Shown here: piece by piece, positions 25,017-33,185 of the stretch
Layout: each line of letters starts with the position of its first letter
Position numbering within the stretch: position 1 is the stretch's first letter
Source: Cypionkella sp.
GTDB lineage: Bacteria > Pseudomonadota > Alphaproteobacteria > Rhodobacterales > Rhodobacteraceae
Assembly: GCA_023255415.1 (NCBI GenBank)
Contig: JALRIN010000019.1
Span: 1-51,550, forward strand
Reading direction: 5' to 3'
DNA: 51,550 nucleotides
Program-made: the position numbers and the translations under genes
The notes under the pieces: generated by a model
What the model was told of the DNA's origin: nothing
Database searches by the model: none
The model's input: the letters and a program-made list of their open reading frames with translations, nothing else

Positions 25017-25631
25017 TCAGGTGACGGCGATTTTGACGCCCAAAAGCGCCAGCAGGCCGCCAAAGCTGCGGTCGATGGAGGATTTCAGGCCGATATAGGC
25101 GGCTTTGGAGCGGTGGAAGGAGAAGAGGCGGGCGACAAGGGTGTTCCAGATAGCCTCGTTTAAAAACACCACCAGCAGCAGGGCGGCGATTACCCAAAGT
25201 GGGGTGGTTTTGGGCACGGTGCCGATGAAGATGGCCGAGAACAGCACGGCGGGTTTGGGGTTGGAGAGTTGGGTGACAAGGCCAAGCCAGAAGGCCGAGG
25301 CCGCGCTGCGCGGGGTGCGGCTGCTGGCTGACATATCGAGCGGGGTGTCGGCCGTGCGCCACATGCCCCAAGCCATATGGATCAGGTAAAGCCCACCTGC
25401 AATTTTCAGCGCCCAAAGCAGGGCAGGGGCTGCTTGGAACAAAACTGCGAGGCCAAAGAGCGCGGCTGTGGCCCAGACCACGGCGCCTGCGCCGATGCCG
25501 ATCGCCAGAAATGCGCCGGTGCGCAGGCCTTCCGTGACGCCGGTGCGCGCCGACATCAGCACGGCGGGGCCGGGGCTGATGGCTGCCAGCAAATGCAGCA
25601 GCGCGACGGTCAGGAAGGCGGCAAGTGTCAT
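25017..25631 (-). CDS. LysE/RhtB-family amino acid exporter
   Basis: A 204-residue inner-membrane exporter with about six helices. The family start FLTVALLHLLAAISPGPAVLMSARTGVTEGLRTG (in blocks LLHLLAAISPGPAVLM and RTGVTEGLRTGAFLAIGIG) and the QLSNPKPAVLFSAIF motif are both present. RhtB-type proteins export homoserine, threonine or other neutral amino acids; the substrate here cannot be read. It overlaps the fabI stop by four bases, so it is co-transcribed with it. Confidence 0.9.
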   Translation of the reverse strand: MTLAAFLTVALLHLLAAISPGPAVLMSARTGVTEGLRTGAFLAIGIGAGAVVWATAALFGLAVLFQAAPALLWALKIAGGLYLIHMAWGMWRTADTPLDMSASSRTPRSAASAFWLGLVTQLSNPKPAVLFSAIFIGTVPKTTPLWVIAALLLVVFLNEAIWNTLVARLFSFHRSKAAYIGLKSSIDRSFGGLLALLGVKIAVT

Positions 25632-26449
25632 TCTTTGCGGCCTGTCACCACATCGATGTCGGGCGCATCAACGGCTTTCATGCCCACGACGTGATAGCCG
25701 GCGTCGACGTGCAAATTCTCGCCCGTGGTGCCTGACCCCAGATCGGAGAGCAGATAAAGCGCGGCCTTGCCGACCTCTTCTTGCGTCACATTGCGGCGCA
25801 GCGGCGAGTTCAGCTCGTTCCACTTCATGATATAGCGGAAATCACCGATGCCAGAGGCGGCAAGGGTTTTGATCGGGCCTGCCGAGATTGCATTGACGCG
25901 GATGCCGTCTTTGCCAAGGTCTTCGGCCAGATATTTTACGCTTGCCTCAAGCCCGGCTTTGGCGATGCCCATGACATTGTAATGCGGCATCACCTTTTCG
26001 GCGCCGTAATAGGTCAGCGTCAGCATCGAGCCACCCTCGGGCATCATCGCGGCTGCGCGTTGGCAGACGGCGGTAAAGGAATAGATCGAGATATCCATCG
26101 TCACGTGGAAATTCGTCCGGCTGGTGTCGACATAGCGGCCGCGCAGCTCGTTTTTATCGGAAAAACCGATGGCATGGACCAGAAAGTCGATCTTGCCCCA
26201 GATCTTGGACAGATGCGCAAACAGCGCGTCGATGCTTTCGTCGGAGGCGACATCGCAGTCGACCATTTCCGACATGCCAATTGACTGGATCAGCGGCAGC
26301 ACGCGCTTTTTCAGCGCATCACCTTGATAGGAGAAGGCAATTTCAGCGCCCTGAGCTGCCAAGGCCTGGGCAATGCCCCAAGCGATGGATTTGTCATTCG
26401 CAAGGCCCATGATCAGCCCGCGTTTTCCTGCCATAAGTCCGGTTGACAT
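25628..26449 (-). CDS. fabI: Enoyl-[acyl-carrier-protein] reductase (NADH)
   Basis: A 273-residue short-chain dehydrogenase that performs the last reduction in each round of type II fatty acid synthesis. The cofactor region GLIMGLANDKSIAWGIAQAL is the FabI form of the SDR glycine motif. The catalytic Tyr157 and Lys164 lie in PHYNVMGIAKAGLEASVKYL, with Tyr147 in TLTYYGAEKV. ATG 26449 is preferred over 26467 because FabI proteins begin MxxGLMAGKRGLIMG. An ABC of inhibitor sensitivity cannot be read from sequence alone. Confidence 0.95.
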   Translation of the reverse strand: MSTGLMAGKRGLIMGLANDKSIAWGIAQALAAQGAEIAFSYQGDALKKRVLPLIQSIGMSEMVDCDVASDESIDALFAHLSKIWGKIDFLVHAIGFSDKNELRGRYVDTSRTNFHVTMDISIYSFTAVCQRAAAMMPEGGSMLTLTYYGAEKVMPHYNVMGIAKAGLEASVKYLAEDLGKDGIRVNAISAGPIKTLAASGIGDFRYIMKWNELNSPLRRNVTQEEVGKAALYLLSDLGSGTTGENLHVDAGYHVVGMKAVDAPDIDVVTGRKE

Positions 26450-26543
26450 TCGCTCTTCCCCGCCCACCCTATTTCATCGACTAGTTGTTTAGGCGAAAGA
26501 TCAGCCTGCATCAAGGCGCACCGTGGGCGCAGAAGAGGGAACG

Positions 26544-27146
26544 ATGGACAGAACGGGCATTTTTGCGGGCGAGACCCCATTCGAGATTGCGCGGCGTTGG
26601 CTGGGCGAGGCGGAGGCCAGCGAGATCAACGACCCCAATGCGATTGCGCTGGCCTCTGTGGACGCGTCAGGTTTGCCGAATGTGCGCATGGTGCTGCTAA
26701 AAGACATCGAGCCCGCGGCTTTCGTGTTTTACACCAACTATGGTTCGGCCAAGGGCCAAGAGATCGAGGCCAGTGGCAAGGCAGCTTTCGTGTTGCATTG
26801 GAAAAGCCTGCGGCGCCAGATCCGGGTGCGCGGGCTTGTGACGCGCGAAGAGGGCGAGACGGCTGATCTTTATTATCAGTCGCGCAGTTTGACCTCGCGT
26901 CTGGGGGCTTGGGCGTCAGAGCAGTCGCGCCCCTTGGCCTCGCGCACGAAATTGATGGCCGATGTCGCGGCTTTGGGGGTGAAATTTGGCGCAAATCCGC
27001 CGCGCCCACCGTTCTGGGGCGGATACCGTATTACTCCTTTAGAGGTAGAGTTCTGGGCAGATGGAGCATTCAGATTACACGATCGATTTAAGTGGTCTAG
27101 GCAAGCTGTTGAAAATGAATGGAATATTGAAAGGCTTAACCCCTGA
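26544..27146 (+). CDS. pdxH: Pyridoxamine 5'-phosphate oxidase
   Basis: A 200-residue FMN enzyme that makes pyridoxal phosphate from PNP or PMP. It carries NAIALASVDASGLPNVRMVLLKD (in blocks ALASVDASG and NVRMVLLKD), FYTNYGSAKGQEI, FVLHWKSLRRQIRVRG, SRLGAWASEQSRPL, RPPFWGGYRITPLEVEFW and RLHDRFKWSR, all family blocks. ATG 26544 follows AGAGGGA and fits the family better than the in-frame start at 26523. The final ~42 codons are only about 43% GC and use TTA, AGA and AGG, unlike the rest of the gene. Confidence 0.93.
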   Translation: MDRTGIFAGETPFEIARRWLGEAEASEINDPNAIALASVDASGLPNVRMVLLKDIEPAAFVFYTNYGSAKGQEIEASGKAAFVLHWKSLRRQIRVRGLVTREEGETADLYYQSRSLTSRLGAWASEQSRPLASRTKLMADVAALGVKFGANPPRPPFWGGYRITPLEVEFWADGAFRLHDRFKWSRQAVENEWNIERLNP

Positions 27147-27165
27147 ATTTCACGAAGCGTGAAAT
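27147..27165. repeat. 8-bp inverted repeat after pdxH
   Basis: ATTTCACG-AAG-CGTGAAAT starts one base after the pdxH stop codon. There is no T-tract, so it is either a weak terminator stem or an operator for the cold-shock gene 100 bases downstream. Confidence 0.5.
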
Positions 27166-27266
27166 GATCGACCAAAAGGCGCATACCGTTTGCGCTTGCA
27201 TCGGTTAACCATTTGCCTGCATGACTACGCCTATTAGGGGCTTAATCTGGGGAAATGGTCCTGTTT

Positions 27267-27794
27267 ATGACTGATGAAGAATTGGAACTGCAGACCTTGC
27301 AGGGCCGTGTAAAATGGTTCGATCCTGCAAAGGGCTTTGGCTTTATCGTTTCAGAGGATCACTCTGGCGATATCTTGTTGCATGCAAATGTCCTGCGGAA
27401 TTTTGGCCAGGGTTCGGTTGCGGATGGCGCTGGCATTCATGTCAAGGTCCAGCACACCGAACGTGGTGTTCAGGCTGTGGAAGTGCTGCGAATCGATCCT
27501 CCCGAAGGCAGCGTTCTACCGCTGGGCGAAGAAGATCAACTTGCCACGCCAGAAGAGATTGCGGCCCTGCCGTTGGAACCTGCGCGGGTGAAATGGTTTG
27601 ATAAGGGCAAGGGCTTTGGTTTTGCCAATGTCTTTGGCCGTCCCGAAGATGTGTTTGTACATGTTGAAGTGCTGCGGCACTCTGGCTTTGCCGATCTTGA
27701 CGCAGGAGAAGCGATTTGCCTGCGGATTGTCGAAGGCAAGCGGGGCCGGATGGCCGTACAGGTGGTATCATGGGAAACCTCGGTTCGCAGATAG
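27267..27794 (+). CDS. Double cold-shock-domain protein
   Basis: A 175-residue protein with two CspA-like OB folds. The first contains GRVKWFDPAKGFGFIVSEDHSGDILLH (RNP1 as KGFGFI, RNP2-like DILLH); the second contains ARVKWFDKGKGFGFANV and DVFVHVEVL. An acidic linker separates them. Tandem CSD proteins of this layout are common in Alphaproteobacteria and bind single-stranded RNA or DNA. ATG 27267 matches homologues that begin M(S/T)DE; an ATG at 27255 is also in frame but sits only one base after the GGGGAA stretch. The next gene starts inside its 3' end. Confidence 0.88.
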   Translation: MTDEELELQTLQGRVKWFDPAKGFGFIVSEDHSGDILLHANVLRNFGQGSVADGAGIHVKVQHTERGVQAVEVLRIDPPEGSVLPLGEEDQLATPEEIAALPLEPARVKWFDKGKGFGFANVFGRPEDVFVHVEVLRHSGFADLDAGEAICLRIVEGKRGRMAVQVVSWETSVRR

Positions 27795-28249
27795 CTGCGA
27801 TCTGTTTGTTGTTGACGGCAGGGGCGGGCGATGCGGCTTGCGCCCCTGACACAGTCGAGTTGCGCGGCCAAGGCGGTGTGCAACGCTTTAGCGTCGAGGT
27901 CGCCGATACGGCGGCAGAACGCGCCAAGGGCCTGATGCTGCGCAAGCATATGCCCAGTTCCTCTGGAATGTTGTTCGTATATCCCGCCCCCACGCATGCG
28001 GTGTTCTGGATGAAAAACACCCTGATCCCGCTTGATATGATCTTTGCCGATTCGACAGGGCTGGTCACATCGGTGCATTCCAACGCCATTGTCGAGGATG
28101 AGACCCCGATTGACGGCGGCACAGAGGTTAAATTTGTGTTGGAAATCAACGCGGGTTTGGCAAAACGCATGGGTATTTCGCAAGGTGCGCAGATGCGGGC
28201 AGAACAAATTGAAAAAACTTCTGCAATTTGGCCATGTTCTGTCGACTAG
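27770..28249 (+). CDS. DUF192 secreted protein
   Basis: A 159-residue exported protein. Residues ~1-22 form a signal peptide (GSQIAAICLLLTAGAGDAAC), followed by the DUF192 fold: FSVEVADTAAERAKGLMLRKHMP, GMLFVYPAPTHAVFWMKNTLIPLDMIFADSTG (in blocks MLFVYPAP and FWMKNTLIPLDMIF) and VLEINAGLAKRMGI. Its function is not established in the family. It starts 25 bases inside the cold-shock gene after an AGGTGG ribosome site, which suggests translational coupling. Confidence 0.87.
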   Translation: MGNLGSQIAAICLLLTAGAGDAACAPDTVELRGQGGVQRFSVEVADTAAERAKGLMLRKHMPSSSGMLFVYPAPTHAVFWMKNTLIPLDMIFADSTGLVTSVHSNAIVEDETPIDGGTEVKFVLEINAGLAKRMGISQGAQMRAEQIEKTSAIWPCSVD

Positions 28250-28291
28250 GCCCTTTTCATTTCTGAAACGACGTCGTATCAGAGCCGCAGT

Positions 28292-28368
28292 CGGGGCGTA
28301 GCGCAGTCTGGTAGCGCGGCTGCTTTGGGAGCAGTAGGTCGAGAGTTCGAATCCCTCCGCCCCGACCA
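28292..28368 (+). tRNA. tRNA-Pro (UGG)
   Basis: A 77-base cloverleaf with encoded CCA. The acceptor stem pairs CGGGGCG with CGCCCCG, the D-arm is TAGCGCAGTCTGGTAGCGC, the anticodon loop TTTGGGA gives anticodon TGG, and the T-arm contains GAGTTCGAATCCCTC. It reads proline CCN codons. Confidence 0.96.
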
Positions 28369-28388
28369 AAATCTCAAAAATCGTGATG

Positions 28389-28419
28389 ATGACCTTGCGC
28401 CCCTTGGGGCGCGGGTCAT
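28389..28419. terminator. Strong hairpin after tRNA-Pro
   Basis: ATGACC and GGTCAT flank a second perfect stem GCGCCCC-TT-GGGGCGC, giving one long hairpin 20 bases past the tRNA. It is followed by a weak T-run (ATATTTGCG). It probably ends the tRNA transcript, and alternatively lies in the selO leader. Confidence 0.5.
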
Positions 28420-28442
28420 ATTTGCGTTATGGGGGCAGCATT

Positions 28443-29852
28443 ATGATCAAGTTTGACAACAGCTATCTGCGCGATCTTCCGGGCAGCTATCTTCGGCTGG
28501 CGCCGGATCGGGCGCCTGATCCTAAGGTCTTGGTGCTGAATAAGGAATTGGCGGCAGAGCTGGGGCTGGCCATCAGCGATGCGGCGGGGTGGTTTTCGGG
28601 CGCACGCCTGCCCGAAGGCGCGGATCCTGCGGCGCTGGCCTATGCGGGGCATCAGTTTGGCGGCTTCTCGGCGCAATTGGGTGACGGGCGCGCGCATCTT
28701 TTGGGCGAATTTCTAGGCCCTGATGGACAGCGCTGGGATCTGCAGCTGAAAGGCTCGGGGCGCACGCCGTTTTCGCGCGGCGGCGATGGCAAGGCGGCTT
28801 TGGGGCCGATGCTGCGCGAATATCTGATTTCCGAGGCGATGGCGGCTTTGGGCATTCCCACCACCCGCAGTTTGGCGGTGGTGACGACGGGCGAGCGGAT
28901 TTTGCGCGATCAGGGGCCGGTACCAGGGGCGGTGCTGGCGCGGGTTGCGGCAAGCCATATCCGTGTCGGCAGCTTTCAGTTTTTCTCGGCGCGCGGCGAG
29001 GTCGAAAAGCTGCGCGCCCTGATGCGCTATACCATGGCGCGGCATTATCCGCAGGCCGAAGATGCTTTGGGTTTTTTTGCCTCCGTTGCCCAAGCGCAAG
29101 CGCGGCTGGTCGCGCAGTGGATGGGCGTTGGCTTTGTGCATGGGGTGATGAACACCGACAATATGGCGCTTTCGGGTGAGACGATTGATTACGGCCCCTG
29201 CGCCTTTATGGAGGCCTATGCGCCGGGCACGGTGTTTTCCTCGATTGATCGGCAAGGGCGTTATGCCTATGGCAATCAGCCGCTGATTCTGGGTTGGAAT
29301 TTGGCGCGGCTGCTGGAAACGCTGCTGCCCTTTGTGGATGCCGACCCCGAACGCGCGCTGGATCTGGCGAATGCGGCGCTTGAGGGGGTTGCGGGCACCT
29401 ACCGGGTCGCGTTTCTGGCGGTGATGCGCCAAAAGCTGGGCCTTGCTGGCGAGGCTGCGGGCGATGGCAGTTTGATCGACGATTTTCTGACCGCGATCGA
29501 GGGCGTGGATTGGACGCTGGCGCATCGGCGCTTGGCGGGGGCTTTGACAGATGAGGCGGGGTATCTGGCCTTGTTTGACGACCCTGCGGCGATTACGGCT
29601 TGGCTGCCACGGTGGCGCGCGCGGCTGCGCAGCGATGCGGCAGAGGCACTGCTTGCGGCCAATCCGGCGGTGATTGCTCGCAATCATCTGGTCGAGGCGG
29701 CCTTGCAGGCGGCAGAGGCGGGTGATCTGCACGATTTCAACGCGCTTTTGGCGGCGGTGCAAGATCCGTTTGGGCCAGAGGCAGGGCGTGAGGGATTTGT
29801 TTTGCCCAGCCCCAAGGGCGCTGCTGATTATGTAACCTATTGCGGCACTTGA
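28443..29852 (+). CDS. selO: Protein adenylyltransferase SelO (YdiU)
   Basis: A 469-residue pseudokinase-fold enzyme that transfers AMP to Ser, Thr or Tyr of target proteins and has been linked to redox homeostasis. Visible family segments: FDNSYLRDLPGSYLRL, AYAGHQFGGFSAQLGDGRAHLLGE (in blocks AYAGHQFGGF and QLGDGRAHLLGE), DLQLKGSGRTPFSRGGDGKA, TTRSLAVVTTGE, RVGSFQFFSAR, VGFVHGVMNTDNMAL (metal-binding Asn and Asp) and DYGPCAFMEAY. It ends YVTYCGT, with a Cys near the C-terminus where eukaryotic forms have selenocysteine. ATG 28443 is chosen because MIKFDNSY is the family start. Confidence 0.93.
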   Translation: MIKFDNSYLRDLPGSYLRLAPDRAPDPKVLVLNKELAAELGLAISDAAGWFSGARLPEGADPAALAYAGHQFGGFSAQLGDGRAHLLGEFLGPDGQRWDLQLKGSGRTPFSRGGDGKAALGPMLREYLISEAMAALGIPTTRSLAVVTTGERILRDQGPVPGAVLARVAASHIRVGSFQFFSARGEVEKLRALMRYTMARHYPQAEDALGFFASVAQAQARLVAQWMGVGFVHGVMNTDNMALSGETIDYGPCAFMEAYAPGTVFSSIDRQGRYAYGNQPLILGWNLARLLETLLPFVDADPERALDLANAALEGVAGTYRVAFLAVMRQKLGLAGEAAGDGSLIDDFLTAIEGVDWTLAHRRLAGALTDEAGYLALFDDPAAITAWLPRWRARLRSDAAEALLAANPAVIARNHLVEAALQAAEAGDLHDFNALLAAVQDPFGPEAGREGFVLPSPKGAADYVTYCGT

Positions 29853-29894
29853 TTAAGATTGACGGCGGCGGTTTTGGGCGGCTTTACTAAGCCG

Positions 29895-30455
29895 ATGAAT
29901 GCACGTTCCGATATCCATGAGCGACTCGCGGCTTCCTTGCGCGAGGCCCGCAAGGCCCGCGGGCTGAGCCTTGACGCTGTGGCGAAACTTTCGGGCGTTA
30001 GCCGCTCGATGGTCAGCCAGATCGAGCGGGCAGAAAGCTCGCCCACGGTGGCCACGCTTTGGAATCTGACGCAGGCACTGCAGGTGGATTTCGCGGGGCT
30101 TTTGGAAGGTCGCAGCGATGCCGGTATCGAGGTTGTGCGCGCAGGGGGGGCCCCGGTGATCGGTGGGCGCGGCAAGGGGGTCAGCATCCGGATTTTGTCC
30201 CCCGCCGAGGCCGTCGGCAAATATGAGGTCTATGAACTGCGCTTTGCCGCCGAGGGGGTCTTGGAGAGCGAGCCGCATAGCGCTGGCTGCCGTGAACATC
30301 TGACGGTGATCGAGGGGCAGGTGCGGGTGGTCTCGGGCGAAGAGGCGCAGGTCTTGGCGGTGGGGGATACGGCACGCTACCGCGCCGATCGCAGCCATCT
30401 GATTGCGGCCCAGGGCGGCGCTGCGCGGGCTTTGCTGATTGTGCAAGACAGCTGA
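29895..30455 (+). CDS. XRE-family regulator with cupin domain
   Basis: A 186-residue transcription factor. Residues ~12-66 form a HTH_3 domain (LREARKARGLSLDAVAKLSG, VSRSMVSQIERAESSPTVAT), and residues ~110-180 a small cupin (YEVYELRFAAEG, CREHLTVIEGQVRVVSG, GDTARYRADRSHLI). Such HTH-cupin proteins usually regulate small-molecule metabolism. The next genes downstream are kbl-tdh, so control of threonine breakdown is a reasonable guess. ATG 29895 lies just before the HTH. Confidence 0.87.
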   Translation: MNARSDIHERLAASLREARKARGLSLDAVAKLSGVSRSMVSQIERAESSPTVATLWNLTQALQVDFAGLLEGRSDAGIEVVRAGGAPVIGGRGKGVSIRILSPAEAVGKYEVYELRFAAEGVLESEPHSAGCREHLTVIEGQVRVVSGEEAQVLAVGDTARYRADRSHLIAAQGGAARALLIVQDS

Positions 30456-30463
30456 GACGCAGG

Positions 30464-30509
30464 GCGGGGGCTTGCCCCCGCACCCCCAGGATATTTTTGC
30501 CAAGATGAA
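30464..30509. repeat. Dispersed Rhodobacteraceae intergenic hairpin element, copy 2
   Basis: GCGGGGG-CTTG-CCCCCGC is followed by ACCCCCAGGATATTTTTG and CCAAGATGAA. It matches the copy at 24969 in stem, in the C-rich spacer and in the tail, differing mainly in the loop. It starts eight bases after the XRE-cupin stop and may act as its terminator. Confidence 0.75.
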
Positions 30510-30521
30510 ATCCGCAATGGT

Positions 30522-30567
30522 GGAATTTATTCCGATATATTGACATTGGATTTGGCAGGCGTAGGCT
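30522..30567 (+). promoter_or_regulatory. Candidate promoter and operator for kbl-tdh
   Basis: An exact -35 hexamer TTGACA (30540-30545) is followed after 16 bases by TAGGCT (30562-30567), 22 bases before the kbl ATG. Just upstream is the inverted repeat GGAAT-TT-ATTCC (30522-30533) in an unusually AT-rich stretch, a possible site for the XRE-cupin protein. Confidence 0.45.
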
Positions 30568-30589
30568 TCATTGAAGCGGAGGGGCTGCT

Positions 30590-31783
30590 ATGACAGATGT
30601 TGCGGGATTTCTGGCGGATGTGGGCGGGCGGCTGGCGGCGCTTGAGGCCGAGGGGCTGACAAAGCGCGAGCGGCTGATTGAAGGGGCGCAAGGCGCGCGG
30701 CTGCGGATCGGTGGGCGCGAGATGCTGAACCTTTGTGCCAATAATTACCTTGGCCTGGCGCATGATCCGCGGTTGGTCGCGGCGGCAGGGGCTGCGATGC
30801 AGAGCCACGGGTTTGGCATGGCCTCGGTGCGTTTTATCTGCGGGACGCAGGATATTCACCGCATGTTGGAAGCGCGGATTGCCGGATTTTTGGCGATGCA
30901 GGATGCGATCCTGTTTGCTGCTTGTTTTGATGCCAATGGCGGGGTGTTCGAGGCGCTTTTGACCGAGGCCGATGCGGTGGTGTCCGATAGCCTGAACCAT
31001 GCCTCGATCATTGACGGGGTGCGGCTGTGCAAGGCGCGGCGCTACCAGTTTGCCAATAATGATATGGCTGATCTGGAGGCGCAATTGCAGGCGGCGCGGC
31101 AGGCGGGGGCGCGGTTTATCTTGATTGCGACGGATGGCGTGTTCTCGATGGATGGCACAGCGGCTGATCTGGCGGGGATTACTCGGCTGGCCGAGCGCTA
31201 TGGCGCGGTGACATTGGTGGACGATTGTCACGCGACGGGGTTTATCGGGCCGCAGGGGCGCGGCACGGCAGTGGCGGCTGGGGTGCGGGTGGATATTTTG
31301 ACCGGCACCTTTGGCAAGGCGTTGGGCGGGGCTTTGGGCGGCTATATTGCGGGGCCGCAGCCGGTGATTGATCTGTTGCGCCAGCGCGCGCGGCCCTATC
31401 TGTTTTCCAATGCGCTGCCGCCTGCGGTGGTGGGGGCGGCGCTGGCAGCTTTCGATATTGTGGAGGGCGCTGATGATCTGCGCGCCAAGCTGGCGGAGAA
31501 TGCCGCCTATTGGCGGGCGGGGCTGGCGGCTTTGGGGTTTGATCTGTTGCCGGGCAGCCATCCGATTGTGCCGGTTATGCTTGGGGATGCCGTTTTGGCG
31601 CAAGAGTTTGCGCAGGCGCTGGACCGGCGCGGGATTATGGTCTCGGCCTTTTTCTTTCCGGTGGTGCCGCGGGGATTGGCGCGGATCAGAACACAGATGA
31701 ATGCGAGCTTGAGCCGCGCGGATCTGGATTTTGCCCTGGCGGCTTTTGCGGCGGCGGGCAAAGAGCTGGGGGTTTTGGCATGA
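30590..31783 (+). CDS. kbl: Glycine C-acetyltransferase (2-amino-3-ketobutyrate CoA ligase)
   Basis: A 397-residue alpha-oxoamine synthase that splits 2-amino-3-ketobutyrate with CoA into glycine and acetyl-CoA, the second step of threonine breakdown. Family blocks: MLNLCANNYLGLAHDPR, FGMASVRFICGTQDIHRMLE, DSLNHASIIDGVRLCKA, FILIATDGVFSMDGTAADL, LVDDCHATGFIGPQGRGT and GTFGKALGGALGGYIAG with the PLP Lys. It overlaps tdh by four bases, making the usual kbl-tdh operon. Confidence 0.96.
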   Translation: MTDVAGFLADVGGRLAALEAEGLTKRERLIEGAQGARLRIGGREMLNLCANNYLGLAHDPRLVAAAGAAMQSHGFGMASVRFICGTQDIHRMLEARIAGFLAMQDAILFAACFDANGGVFEALLTEADAVVSDSLNHASIIDGVRLCKARRYQFANNDMADLEAQLQAARQAGARFILIATDGVFSMDGTAADLAGITRLAERYGAVTLVDDCHATGFIGPQGRGTAVAAGVRVDILTGTFGKALGGALGGYIAGPQPVIDLLRQRARPYLFSNALPPAVVGAALAAFDIVEGADDLRAKLAENAAYWRAGLAALGFDLLPGSHPIVPVMLGDAVLAQEFAQALDRRGIMVSAFFFPVVPRGLARIRTQMNASLSRADLDFALAAFAAAGKELGVLA

Positions 31784-32805
31784 AAGCTTTGGTCAAGGCG
31801 CGCGCTGCGCAAGGCTTATGGATGCAAGAGCGCAGCATTCCCGAGATTGGCGCCGAGGATGTGCTGATCCGCATCAAGAAAACCGGCATTTGTGGCACCG
31901 ATATTCACATCTGGAATTGGGATGAATGGGCGGCGCGCACGGTGCCGCTGGGGCTTGTCACTGGGCATGAATTTGCCGGCGAGATTGTCGAGATTGGTGC
32001 TCAGGTGACCGGGTTTGCCATTGGGCAGCGCTGTTCGGGCGAGGGGCATTTGATTGGCAAGCAAAGTCGGCAATCGCGGGCGGGCAAGTTTCATCTGGAC
32101 CCTGCCACCCGCGGCATTGGTGTCAATGAACCCGGCGCTTTTGCCGAATATCTGCGCTTGCCGGCCTTTAACGTCGTGGCTTTGCCCGACAGCATCGACG
32201 ACGAAATTGGCGCGATTTTGGACCCTTTGGGCAATGCGGTGCATACGGCGCTGTCGTTTGACCTGGTGGGAGAGGATGTGCTGATCACCGGGGCGGGGCC
32301 GATCGGGATTATGGCGGCTGCGGTGGCGCGTCATGTCGGCGCGCGCCATGTGGTGATCACCGATATCAACCCCGCGCGGCTGGCCTTGGCGGTCAAGGTC
32401 GCGGATGTGACGGCGGTGAATGTGGCGCAAGAGGATCTGCGCGATGTGATGGCGCGGCTGAAGATTGTGCAGGGCTTTGATGTGGGACTTGAGATGTCGG
32501 GCAATCAAGCCGCACTTGATCAGATGGTCGAGGCCATGGTGATGGGCGGGCGCATTGCCATGCTGGGGATCGGCCCGGGCAAATCGGCTGTAGATTGGAG
32601 CCGGATCGTCTTTAAGGCGCTGACCATCAAAGGCGTCTACGGCCGCGAGATTTTCGAGACCTGGTATAAAATGATCGCGATGCTGGAAAACGGCCTGGAT
32701 CTGCGCGCGGTGATCACGCACCGCTTTGGCGCCGATGAATACCAGAAGGGGTTCGAGGTGATGCGCTTGGGCAGTTCGGGCAAGGTTGTGTTGGATTGGC
32801 GCTAG
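31780..32805 (+). CDS. tdh: L-threonine 3-dehydrogenase
   Basis: A 341-residue zinc alcohol-dehydrogenase-type enzyme that oxidises threonine to 2-amino-3-ketobutyrate with NAD. The catalytic zinc ligand Cys38 lies in TGICGTDIHIWNWDEW, with GHEFAGE (His and Glu) following. The cofactor loop is ITGAGPIGIMAAAVARHVGARHV and the C-terminal GVYGREIFETWYKM is typical of Tdh. The four Cys of the structural zinc lobe of E. coli Tdh (93, 96, 99, 107) are Gly, Ser, Ser and Asp here, so that zinc is absent. Confidence 0.95.
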   Translation: MKALVKARAAQGLWMQERSIPEIGAEDVLIRIKKTGICGTDIHIWNWDEWAARTVPLGLVTGHEFAGEIVEIGAQVTGFAIGQRCSGEGHLIGKQSRQSRAGKFHLDPATRGIGVNEPGAFAEYLRLPAFNVVALPDSIDDEIGAILDPLGNAVHTALSFDLVGEDVLITGAGPIGIMAAAVARHVGARHVVITDINPARLALAVKVADVTAVNVAQEDLRDVMARLKIVQGFDVGLEMSGNQAALDQMVEAMVMGGRIAMLGIGPGKSAVDWSRIVFKALTIKGVYGREIFETWYKMIAMLENGLDLRAVITHRFGADEYQKGFEVMRLGSSGKVVLDWR

Positions 32806-33143
32806 GCGGCGGTTTCGCGGTTGTGCAAAAAGCTCGCCAGATCTGCACGGTGCTGGGGCAGGGTTGCGATATGCTGCGCCAAAGCGGCGGCGTTATCCGT
32901 CTGGGCGGCCTCTTGGCAGGCGCGCAGGCTGGCTGACAGATCCAGCAGTCCCAAGATCGCAGCGCCACCTGCCACTTTATGCGCCTTTTGCGCGATTTCG
33001 GCGCTGGGCCCCTGCGGCAAAAGCGGGGCCATTTCGGCCATCGCCTGGTCCAGATCTGCAAGCAGGCGCTGATATTGGGCGGTAAGACGCTCTGCGCCCA
33101 ACAGCTCTTCCAGTTCCGCAACCATGATTTTATCGATCTGCAT
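32802..33143 (-). CDS. Histidine phosphotransfer (Hpt) domain protein
   Basis: A 113-residue single-domain Hpt protein. The phospho-accepting His55 is in AQKAHKVAGGAAILGLLDLS, matching the HKLxGxxxxLGL pattern. It would relay phosphate from a hybrid histidine kinase to a response regulator. No such partner is adjacent; the two-component pair at 41-43 kb is an orthodox one that does not need an Hpt. The gene is convergent with tdh (four-base overlap). Confidence 0.85.
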   Translation of the reverse strand: MQIDKIMVAELEELLGAERLTAQYQRLLADLDQAMAEMAPLLPQGPSAEIAQKAHKVAGGAAILGLLDLSASLRACQEAAQTDNAAALAQHIATLPQHRADLASFLHNRETAA

Positions 33144-33185
33144 TTTGCATCACCTTTGCGAACTCATACATCGACCAAGTCGTCT

